The position numbers were made by a program, and so were the translations under genes. A stretch of 5,254 nucleotides of DNA, taken from positions 1 to 5,254 of the forward strand of contig SMWH01000154.1 in NCBI GenBank assembly GCA_004357005.1. Reading direction: 5' to 3'. Below the pieces are notes generated by a model that was not told the origin of the DNA, did no database searches, and saw only the letters and a list, made by a program, of their open reading frames with translations. The stretch comes from Gammaproteobacteria bacterium (GTDB taxonomy: Bacteria > Pseudomonadota > Gammaproteobacteria > SMWH01). Below, piece by piece: positions 1-4,471 of the stretch (its first letter is position 1; every line of letters begins with the position of its first letter).

Positions 1-72
1 GGGAATCTCTTCGATATCCGCAGGGCTAGAAGCTGTACGGACAGGGTCGGCGACACCCACGGCGTTCTCCAT
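1..72 (-). CDS. 5' end of a gene leaving the window; candidate ribonucleotide reductase large subunit (nrdA)
   Basis: An ATG at 72-70 on the minus strand opens a frame that stays open for 24 codons to the window edge. The peptide begins MENAVGVADP and is Ala/Pro/Asp-rich. A purine-rich GGGGGA stretch at 88-83 lies about 10 nt upstream of the ATG and can serve as the ribosome binding site. The peptide itself identifies nothing. The nrdA suggestion rests only on the NrdR-box palindrome at 135-150, between this start and its probable promoter, because NrdR regulates ribonucleotide reductase operons (nrdAB, nrdD, nrdHIEF). Some proteobacterial NrdA proteins also have a variable, low-complexity N-terminal leader before the ATP-cone. 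Another NrdR-regulated gene, or an unrelated one, remains possible. The reading frame is fairly certain and the identity is not. Confidence 0.5.
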   Translation of the reverse strand, partial: MENAVGVADPVRTASSPADIEEIP

Positions 73-104
73 ATCTTGTTATTCCCCCAAGCTGTTGTCG
101 GTTT

Positions 105-136
105 GCTACTAACAACCACTAAATCTGGTTAGTAAC
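105..136. repeat. Imperfect inverted repeat in the leader of the left-edge gene
   Basis: GCTACTAAC (105-113) and GTTAGTAAC (128-136) form an inverted repeat with eight of nine bases complementary and a 14-nt spacer. The right arm overlaps the edge of NrdR box 1. In a minus-strand transcript it would fold as a small hairpin in the 5' leader, about 30 nt before the start codon. It could be an operator half-site pair or a leader hairpin. No known family is recognised. Confidence 0.35.
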
Positions 137-150
137 ACAATATCTTGTGT
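135..150. promoter_or_regulatory. NrdR box 1
   Basis: The 16-bp sequence ACACAATATCTTGTGT is an almost perfect palindrome: arms ACACAA/TTGTGT around TATC, with the arms extended one base each side by A134/T151. It fits the NrdR-box consensus ACACWATATATWGTGT closely. NrdR is the ATP/dATP-sensing, zinc-finger plus ATP-cone repressor of ribonucleotide reductase genes. The site lies 62 bp upstream of the left-edge gene's ATG and overlaps the start point of its candidate promoter. NrdR boxes often occur in pairs about three helical turns apart. No convincing partner is visible at that distance, and the nearest good one is at 364-379. Confidence 0.7.
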
Positions 151-178
151 TTTATGCGTGCCTGATAAGAAATGACAT
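151..178 (-). promoter_or_regulatory. Candidate sigma-70 promoter of the left-edge gene
   Basis: Read on the minus strand, ATGTCA (178-173) matches the -35 consensus TTGACA at four of six bases. After a 16-bp spacer, CATAAA (156-151) matches TATAAT at four of six. Transcription would start at about 145-143, inside the NrdR-type palindrome, which is the geometry expected for repression. The A/T-rich block further upstream (218-260) could act as an UP element. Both hexamers are imperfect, so the placement is tentative. Confidence 0.33.
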
Positions 179-320
179 ATTAGTCCAAATAAATGCGCTT
201 GTGTGGCACTTGAAGAGTTTTTTTTCTTAGTTTTGTCAATAGGTTTACCTTTTTTAAATCAACACGTTACATACTATTCCTTTCCTAACCCCGCATGTAT
301 AAAGGGCACCCAGTTCGGTG

Positions 321-349
321 TTGCGATAATGCAACGTTTGCGGGCAAAC
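321..349. repeat. Two adjacent short palindromes
   Basis: TTGCGATAATGCAA (321-334) has TTGC/GCAA arms around a 6-bp centre. GTTTGCGGGCAAAC (336-349) has perfect 6-bp arms around GG. Their centres are 15 bp apart, and the second is 29 bp from the centre of NrdR box 2. A 2-nt loop is too tight for an RNA hairpin, so a dimeric DNA-binding protein is the more likely reader of the second. No regulator can be named. Confidence 0.35.
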
Positions 350-363
350 CGCAGATTATCATG

Positions 364-379
364 ACACAACATCTTGTGT
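364..379. promoter_or_regulatory. NrdR box 2 (distal)
   Basis: ACACAACATCTTGTGT differs from box 1 at a single base (C for T at position 7) and has the same ACACAA/TTGTGT arms. It lies 229 bp from box 1, far more than the usual paired spacing, and is closer to degQ than to the left-edge gene. On the minus strand it is just upstream of GATAAT (360-355), a five-of-six match to a -10 hexamer. A second, upstream promoter for the left-edge gene could therefore be its target, although no good -35 is visible. The near-identity of the two 16-mers argues for real binding sites. Confidence 0.6.
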
Positions 380-381
380 TT

Positions 382-435
382 TTGTCCCCAGAATGCCCAC
401 CACTTGTTCAGGGCTTGTCCACCGACCTGTCCACA
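382..435 (+). repeat. Phased run of four TTGTCC-type 9-mers, weakly DnaA-box-like
   Basis: Four same-strand 9-mers begin at 382 (TTGTCCCCA), 404 (TTGTTCAGG), 415 (TTGTCCACC) and 427 (CTGTCCACA), at intervals of 22, 11 and 12 bp, close to whole helical turns. Three match the DnaA-box consensus TTATCCACA at seven of nine bases. DnaA is known to act on the Escherichia coli nrdAB promoter, so DnaA sites beside NrdR boxes would make sense. The matches are weak individually and the interpretation is an inference. Confidence 0.3.
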
Positions 436-488
436 GCCCTTGGGCCCCACCCTCGCTCCTGGCCCTTGCCAAGTGCGGCGGAAGCGGC

Positions 489-515
489 GAACCTTGCGAG
501 CCCGCCCCAGTCCGA
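489..515 (+). promoter_or_regulatory. Candidate sigma-E/AlgU-type promoter of degQ
   Basis: GAACCT (489-494) matches the -35 core GAACTT at five of six bases. A 16-bp spacer follows, then TCCGA (511-515), which matches the -10 TCTGA at four of five. Transcription would start at about 521, giving a leader of roughly 32 nt with an AAGGA ribosome binding site ahead of the ATG at 553. DegP/HtrA-class proteases are commonly under envelope-stress sigma factors, which makes the match more credible. It remains a match by eye to a degenerate consensus. Confidence 0.38.
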
Positions 516-537
516 GTCATCAGGGATGAGCACAGCG

Positions 538-542
538 AAGGA
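538..542 (+). promoter_or_regulatory. Ribosome binding site choosing the degQ start
   Basis: AAGGA lies 10 nt before the ATG at 553. The other in-frame ATG at 526 has only CAGGG directly abutting it, with no spacing, and would sit about 5 nt after the proposed transcription start. This favours 553. Confidence 0.55.
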
Positions 543-552
543 CAACAGACCC

Positions 553-1917
553 ATGACCACCGGTTTTGGCCCCTCGACGGCCCTTGTGGCCGCTGCCCTG
601 CTGCTCTGCAGCATCGCGCTCGGGGCAGCCCTGCCGGTCTCAGTAGACGGCCAGCCGCTGCCCTCCCTGGCGCCCATGCTGGAACGGGTCACCCCCGCGG
701 TGGTGAATATCTCCAGCCTGGCCCGGGTCCGGACGAGAGGCGTCGGGGGCGGCTCCTTCTGGGAGTTCTTCATGGGCCTCCCGCGGGCGCCCCGGGAGCG
801 CATCACCCAGAGCCTGGGTTCCGGGGTGATCGTGGATGCGAAAAACGGCTTCGTACTCACCAATCACCACGTCATCGCAGGCGGTCAGGAAATCGCCGTG
901 ACCCTCAGGGACGGGCGCACCCTGAAAGCCGAAGTTGTCGGGACCGACGAGGACACGGATCTGGCGGTCATCCGCATCCCGGCGGAGGGTTTGTCGGAAC
1001 TACGACTCGCAGATTCCGACGCATTGCGGGTCGGCGACTTCGTGGTCGCCGTGGGCAACCCTTTCGGTCTGGGCCAGACCGTCACCTCGGGGATCATCTC
1101 CGCGCTGGGGCGCAGCGGATTGGGGATTGAGACCTACGAGAACTTCATCCAGACCGATGCCTCCATCAACCCGGGAAACTCCGGGGGCGCCCTGGTGGAT
1201 CTGAATGGTCACCTGGTCGGCATCAACACGGCGATCTTCTCGCCCACCGGCGGCAACGTGGGGATCGGTTTCGCCATTCCCGCCAACATGGCGCGGCTGG
1301 TCCTGACCCAGTTGATCGAAACCGGCGAAGTACACCGCGGCACGGTGGGTTTCGATCATCAGGACCTGGATGCCGAGCTGGCGACGGCTTTCGGTATCGA
1401 ACAGGCCGCGGGCGTGGTCGTGACCCGGGTTTATGAAGACACGCCCGCCGCGGAAGTCGGATTACGAGTCGGCGATGTCATCACGGGAGTCAACACGCGC
1501 CCGATCCGGAACAGCCAACAGCTTCGCAATGCCATCGGCCTGCTCCAGGTGGGCGATGAGGTAACGATGGATCTCATTCGCGACGGAAAGCGCGAACGCC
1601 TGGAAACCGTTGTCGCTGAATCCAGCGTGGTGCAACTGGAAGGTCGCAACCTGCATCCCAGGCTCGCGGGCGCGGTGTTCGGCGATGCCGCCACTGCTTA
1701 CCGGAACAACCGGCTGCGGGGTGTCATCGTGTTGCAGATCGAATCCGGCAGCGTGGCGTGGCGGTACGGCCTGCGCGCTGGCGATATCATATTGTCGGTG
1801 AACCGCCGCAACAGCGAAGATCTGCAGCAGTTCGCCGGCCTGGTGGAAAACGCCGGCCGGGACCTGTTAGTGCGTTTCGTCCGCGGCCGGCAGGCCTATT
1901 TCCTGGTGCTGGACTGA
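553..1917 (+). CDS. degQ: Periplasmic serine endoprotease, DegQ/HtrA family
   Basis: A 454-residue HtrA-family protease/chaperone that degrades or holds misfolded envelope proteins. Residues 1 to about 26 form a signal peptide, with a hydrophobic core from residue 11 and likely cleavage near GAA-LP; there is no lipobox, so the protein should be soluble in the periplasm. The trypsin-like domain covers about 38-255 with the triad His106 (TNHHVI), Asp136 (TDLAVI) and Ser210 (GNSGG). The motifs GDFVVAVGNPFGLGQ and NFIQTDASINPGNSGG are HtrA hallmarks. PDZ1 spans about 260-353 and PDZ2 about 366-452, ending YFLVLD, much like the DegQ C-terminus. The length is almost that of E. coli DegQ (455), and the short loop at 63-83 fits DegQ better than DegP. 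The ATG at 553 was chosen over 526 and 295 for its ribosome binding site and signal-peptide geometry. It appears monocistronic, with a large hairpin after it and a sigma-E-like promoter before it. The family call is firm; DegQ versus DegP/MucD naming is less so. Confidence 0.93.
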   Translation: MTTGFGPSTALVAAALLLCSIALGAALPVSVDGQPLPSLAPMLERVTPAVVNISSLARVRTRGVGGGSFWEFFMGLPRAPRERITQSLGSGVIVDAKNGFVLTNHHVIAGGQEIAVTLRDGRTLKAEVVGTDEDTDLAVIRIPAEGLSELRLADSDALRVGDFVVAVGNPFGLGQTVTSGIISALGRSGLGIETYENFIQTDASINPGNSGGALVDLNGHLVGINTAIFSPTGGNVGIGFAIPANMARLVLTQLIETGEVHRGTVGFDHQDLDAELATAFGIEQAAGVVVTRVYEDTPAAEVGLRVGDVITGVNTRPIRNSQQLRNAIGLLQVGDEVTMDLIRDGKRERLETVVAESSVVQLEGRNLHPRLAGAVFGDAATAYRNNRLRGVIVLQIESGSVAWRYGLRAGDIILSVNRRNSEDLQQFAGLVENAGRDLLVRFVRGRQAYFLVLD

Positions 1918-1943
1918 CCGACTAACCGGACCGGACTAACCGG
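1912..1943 (+). repeat. Short direct repeats after the degQ stop
   Basis: GACTAACCGG occurs at 1920-1929 and again at 1934-1943, 14 bp apart. A related GACTGACCG (1912-1920) overlaps the degQ stop codon. The run leads directly into the long palindrome. It may be a slippage duplication at the edge of a mobile palindromic element or chance in GC-rich sequence. Confidence 0.35.
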
Positions 1944-2005
1944 GACAGGTTCGTTTTTCGTCGTGCAGGCGGAGCGTTGCATCAGCGAAAAACGAAGCTG
2001 TCCCG
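1941..2005 (+). terminator. Long hairpin after degQ: candidate terminator or REP-like palindrome
   Basis: Arms 1941-1960 and 1986-2005 are complementary at 19 of 20 positions (only G1949/G1997 fails). An inner stem TGCA/TGCA (1964-1967 with 1978-1981) closes a 10-nt loop. Four Ts (2006-2009) follow the stem, a short tail for an intrinsic terminator. The first arm contains a T5 run and the second an A5 run. The GGGACAG...CTGTCCC outline resembles the palindromic repeats (REP type, spread by RAYT/IS200-like transposases) common in gammaproteobacteria, but family membership cannot be shown from one copy. It separates degQ from the downstream pair of genes, so ending degQ transcription is its most probable effect. 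The structure is certain; its class is not. Confidence 0.6.
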
Positions 2006-2026
2006 TTTTGGCAAAAAACAGAATCA

Positions 2027-2713
2027 TTGACTACATTGAAAAACATCAAGGCCATCAGCATCGACCTGGACGACACCCTGTGGCCCGTCGAACCGGTCAT
2101 CCGGTTGGCGGAAAAACGCCTGCACGATTGGCTGGACAGCTACTGCCCCGATGTGACCGAGGGCTACTCCATCGATGATCTGCGCAAGCTCCGCGTCACG
2201 GTGGCCGAGGCGCACCCGGAACGAACCCACGATCTCACCTGGATGCGCCGGCATATCCTGAAGCGGGTGCTGCGTGAATACGGTTACGGGGATGAACACC
2301 TGGAAACGGCTTTCGAAGTCTTCTTCGCCGCACGCCACGAAGTGACCCTGTACGACGACGTGTTGCCCGGGCTGACAGCCCTGGCCTCGCGTTATCCGCT
2401 GGCCTGTCTTTCCAACGGCAATGCCGATGTGAACCGGATCGGTCTGAACGGGCACTTCCGCTTCAGCCTCAGCGCGCGGGAAGTAGGCCAGCCGAAACCC
2501 CACCGGGCCATGTTCGATGAGGCATGCCGTCGCTTCGAACTGCAGCCCCACGAAGTACTCCATGTGGGCGACCACCCGGTTCAGGATATCGATGGCGCCG
2601 CCGACGCAGGCCTGCGGACTGTTTGGCTAAACCGCAACGGCGCTTCCTTCTCGGGCAATCGGGCGCCGGACGGCGAAGTTGCTTCGCTTGCGGAACTGGT
2701 CGAACTCCTGTGA
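2027..2713 (+). CDS. HAD-superfamily hydrolase, YigB-like phosphatase
   Basis: A 228-residue haloacid-dehalogenase-type phosphatase with all four motifs. Motif I is DLDDT, with nucleophile Asp13 and acid/base Asp15. Motif II is Ser129 (LSNGN). Motif III is Lys157 (GQPKPH). Motif IV is HVGDHPVQDIDGA, with Asp182 and Asp187. The helical cap lies between motifs I and II (about residues 22-110), as in subfamily IA. The pattern RLAEKRLHDWL, the LSNGN motif and HVGD recall E. coli YigB, which dephosphorylates 5-amino-6-(5-phospho-D-ribitylamino)uracil in riboflavin synthesis; the true substrate here is unproven. No ATG precedes motif I in this frame after the stop at 1937. Start is TTG at 2027 (MTTLKNIKAI) or TTG at 2036 (MKNIKAI), with no strong ribosome binding site, so expression may be low. 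It ends 10 nt before the cupin gene, and the two are probably cotranscribed. Confidence 0.85.
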   Translation: MTTLKNIKAISIDLDDTLWPVEPVIRLAEKRLHDWLDSYCPDVTEGYSIDDLRKLRVTVAEAHPERTHDLTWMRRHILKRVLREYGYGDEHLETAFEVFFAARHEVTLYDDVLPGLTALASRYPLACLSNGNADVNRIGLNGHFRFSLSAREVGQPKPHRAMFDEACRRFELQPHEVLHVGDHPVQDIDGAADAGLRTVWLNRNGASFSGNRAPDGEVASLAELVELL

Positions 2714-2716
2714 GGG
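2712..2716 (+). promoter_or_regulatory. Ribosome binding site of the cupin gene inside the HAD stop codon
   Basis: GAGGG shares two bases with the TGA stop of the HAD gene and lies 7 nt before the ATG at 2724. This selects 2724 over the in-frame ATG at 2679, which lies inside the HAD gene, and suggests translational coupling. Confidence 0.6.
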
Positions 2717-2723
2717 CGCACCG

Positions 2724-3050
2724 ATGAGCGACCGGATCACGCTGAGCAGGGCCATCGCGGCACTGGCCGGCAGCAGCGACCCGTCGTACGCGGTGCTGCT
2801 GGAGCGCGGCACGCTGGAGATCGCTTATTACAAACCCGAACTTGTGGACCAGCAGAAACCTCACCAACAGGATGAAGTCTACGTCGTCGCATCGGGTTCC
2901 GGGTACTTCATGAACGGCGAGACTCGGGTGCCTTTCGAGCCCGGCGAAGTGCTGTTCGTGCCCGCCGGTGTCGTGCACCGTTTCGAAGACTTCTCGGAAG
3001 ATTTCGCCACCTGGGTCTTATTTTATGGCCCGGAGGGTGGTGAGGGCTGA
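2724..3050 (+). CDS. Small single-domain cupin protein
   Basis: A 108-residue cytoplasmic protein made almost entirely of one cupin-2 beta-barrel (about residues 30-102). Cupin motif 1 is PHQQDEVYVVASGSGYFMNG (residues 46-65). The usual second His is replaced by Gln49, leaving His47, Gln49 and Glu51 as likely metal ligands. Motif 2 is PGEVLFVPAGVVHRFEDF (73-90), with His85 as the remaining ligand. Family members of this size bind a divalent metal and act as small isomerases, dioxygenases or sugar/ligand-binding proteins, so no reaction can be assigned. It follows the HAD gene by 10 nt and is very likely in the same operon. It converges on egtB, with 71 nt between the two stop codons. No signal peptide or membrane segment is visible. 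The fold call is strong and the function unknown. Confidence 0.85.
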   Translation: MSDRITLSRAIAALAGSSDPSYAVLLERGTLEIAYYKPELVDQQKPHQQDEVYVVASGSGYFMNGETRVPFEPGEVLFVPAGVVHRFEDFSEDFATWVLFYGPEGGEG

Positions 3051-3121
3051 GCGAGCACCGGGGATCATGTGGGCCCGCAAGGTGGCGAAGCCTGACGCGC
3101 GTCGGCGTGTTACACGGCCAT
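3051..3121. other. Convergent intergenic gap, no clear terminator
   Basis: Seventy-one bp separate the stops of the cupin gene and egtB. It contains a small perfect palindrome GACGCGCGTC (about 3093-3102) and CGTGT-T-ACACG (3106-3116). Neither is followed by a T-run on either strand, so an intrinsic terminator is not supported. Rho-dependent ending or some readthrough is possible. Confidence 0.4.
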
Positions 3122-4375
3122 CTATCGGGCCAGACGGATGCCGCCGAACTGCCAGCGCATGTGCGGATAGAAATAGTTGCGATAGGTCACCCGCGTGTGC
3201 CCCGCCGGAGTCACGCAACAACCACCACGAACCACGTACTGGTTACACATGAACTTGCTGTTGTACTCCCCCATCGCCCCCCGGGCAGGTTTGTAACCAG
3301 GATAGGGTGAGTAGGCGCTCTGAGTCCATTCCCAGGTGTCGCCGAACATCTGCTCAAGGGGCTGTGAACCGGCGGCTGCCACGGGTTGAAAGATCCTGCT
3401 GTCGGCGAAGTTACCGGTTGGCGGAAGATCTGCCGCGGCCGTTTCCCATTCGGCTTCCCTGGGCAGTCGCGCCCCCGCCCAGGTGGCATACGCGTCCGCC
3501 TCGAACAGGCTCACATGACACACGGGCGCGTCCGGGTCCAGGAGTTTCAGTCCGCCCAGCGTGAACTCGTGCCAGACGCCGTCGCGTTCGACCCAGTACA
3601 ACGGTCCGCGCCACTGGTCTTTCTGAACCGCAGCCCAGCCGTCGGACAACCAGAACTCGGGACCCTGGTAACCGCCGTCCTGGATAAAGGCCAGGTACTC
3701 GGCATTGGTGATCAGCCTCGATGCCAGTTCAAACGAATCCACCCATTCCGGATGCCTCGGGGATTCGTTGTCATAAGCAAATCCGTTGCCATCAAAACCG
3801 ATGTCGCGCATACCCGCTTCGAAGCCCACCCAGTTCCGGGGTGGCATCTCGCCACGCCGGGTGGCGAGGTTTTCGTTGTAGGCGGGATAAGTGGGGTTCT
3901 GGAACAGCACATGCTTGATGTCCATGAGCAACAGCTCCTGGTGCTGCTGTTCGTGATGCAGACCCAGCATGATCACATCCAACAGCTCATCGGACAGTTC
4001 ACGGCTGAACAACGCCTGCATATGGCGGTCGGCGTAGCGCCGGTATTCCAGCGTCTCCTTTACGTTCGGGCGTGTGAGCATGCCCCGGTGCGGGCGCGGG
4101 TACTGACGTCCCACGGCGTTGTAGTAGGAATTGTAGATGTAATCGAGCTCGTCGCGGAACACCTCGTAAGCGCCGGCATGAGGCTTGAGCACGAAGGTCT
4201 CGAAGAACCAGGTCACGTGCCCCAGATGCCATTTGGTCGGGCTCACATCGGTCATGGACTGGACCACCATATCCTCGGTGGCGAGGGGTTCGGTGAGGCG
4301 CAGTGTTTCGGCGCGAACCTCTGAGTAGAACTCGGCGATGTCGGCCTGGACGATGCCTTTGCTGACTGTGGTCAT
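3122..4375 (-). CDS. egtB: Ergothioneine biosynthesis protein EgtB (non-heme iron sulfoxide synthase)
   Basis: A 417-residue protein with the EgtB two-domain plan. An N-terminal DinB-like four-helix bundle (about 10-160) carries the iron site: His53 (WHLGHVTWFFE) and His141/His145 from HHEQQHQE. A C-terminal formylglycine-generating-enzyme/sulfatase-modifying-type domain (about 180-417) includes GARLPREAEWE, GDTWEWTQS and the end RWQFGGIRLAR. EgtB uses O2 and Fe(II) to join the sulfur of gamma-glutamylcysteine or cysteine to C2 of hercynine, making the sulfoxide precursor of ergothioneine, an intracellular antioxidant thiol. The sequence features fit the proteobacterial EgtB family better than OvoA, which normally carries a methyltransferase domain. 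The ATG at 4375 was chosen because in-frame ATGs at 4492 and 4408 lie upstream of or inside the promoter's -10 box. No egtD (histidine methyltransferase) is adjacent, unlike many egtBD operons. The sulfur donor cannot be read from the sequence. Confidence 0.92.
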   Translation of the reverse strand: MTTVSKGIVQADIAEFYSEVRAETLRLTEPLATEDMVVQSMTDVSPTKWHLGHVTWFFETFVLKPHAGAYEVFRDELDYIYNSYYNAVGRQYPRPHRGMLTRPNVKETLEYRRYADRHMQALFSRELSDELLDVIMLGLHHEQQHQELLLMDIKHVLFQNPTYPAYNENLATRRGEMPPRNWVGFEAGMRDIGFDGNGFAYDNESPRHPEWVDSFELASRLITNAEYLAFIQDGGYQGPEFWLSDGWAAVQKDQWRGPLYWVERDGVWHEFTLGGLKLLDPDAPVCHVSLFEADAYATWAGARLPREAEWETAAADLPPTGNFADSRIFQPVAAAGSQPLEQMFGDTWEWTQSAYSPYPGYKPARGAMGEYNSKFMCNQYVVRGGCCVTPAGHTRVTYRNYFYPHMRWQFGGIRLAR

Positions 4376-4406
4376 GGTATTGCGTGGACTGGAAAAAAGG
4401 GCCGCC

Positions 4407-4415
4407 ATTATAGCA
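4407..4415 (-). promoter_or_regulatory. Extended -10 promoter of egtB
   Basis: On the minus strand, TGCTATAAT (4415-4407) is a perfect TATAAT preceded by the TGN extension. No good -35 exists 17 bp upstream (CAGGGT), as is usual for extended -10 promoters. Transcription should start near 4400, giving a leader of about 25 nt before the ATG at 4375. Confidence 0.65.
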
Positions 4416-4435
4416 ACGGCGACCAGCCCACCCTG

Positions 4436-4444
4436 TGCTAGTCT
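4436..4444 (+). promoter_or_regulatory. Possible extended -10 of the thiolase gene
   Basis: TGCTAGTCT at 4436-4444 has a TGN extension and the TA...T skeleton of a -10 box, 27 bp upstream of the thiolase ATG. There is no convincing -35. If real, it lies only about 20 bp from the egtB -10, making a compact divergent promoter pair. The hexamer matches TATAAT at just three positions, so support is weak. Confidence 0.25.
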
Positions 4445-4471
4445 GATCGCCCTTGATTCCGGGGGTTGTCC

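Larger units (their letters stand above)
73..552. promoter_or_regulatory. Long intergenic control region between the divergent left-edge gene and degQ
   Basis: This 480-bp stretch holds no convincing gene. Its left part (about 115-290) is AT-rich, with T/A runs at 218-225 and 250-258, unlike the GC-rich genes around it. Its right part (about 380-552) is GC-rich. The degQ frame stays open upstream to 295, but the translated upstream part (Cys-Cys pair, scattered Pro/Ser) does not resemble protein and has no good ribosome binding site. Control elements listed separately include NrdR-type palindromes at 135-150 and 364-379, a candidate promoter for the left gene, a phased TTGTCC repeat run at 382-435 and a sigma-E-like promoter at 489-515. 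A weak -10-like TACTAT at 272-277 on the plus strand has no good partner -35. Confidence 0.7.

Noticed and set aside
66..81. Third NrdR-like site beside the left gene's ATG
   Set aside because: Only one half matches (about 11 of 16 bases), the palindrome is lost, and it overlaps the start codon.
196..225. Intrinsic terminator ending in the T8 run at 218-225
   Set aside because: No stable GC stem precedes the T-run. The tract is better read as part of the AT-rich promoter region of the left-edge gene.
571..640. Lipoprotein signal in the DegQ N-terminus (a Cys follows LLL)
   Set aside because: The residue before the Cys is Leu, not Gly/Ala/Ser, so the lipobox rule fails. A normal signal peptidase I site follows a few residues later.
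393..1130. 245-codon plus-strand frame overlapping the start of degQ
   Set aside because: The translation is rich in Arg, Gly, Pro and His with no recognisable motif. It shares bases with the conserved protease domain of degQ.
2024..2575. 183-codon minus-strand frame opposite the HAD gene
   Set aside because: The plus strand carries all four HAD motifs in order, and the reverse frame is a composition shadow.
3386..4324. 312-codon open frame on the plus strand antisense to egtB
   Set aside because: It is fully antisense to a clear EgtB with intact iron-site histidines. The translation shows no domain and has the His/Val/Gln-rich look of a GC-rich shadow frame.
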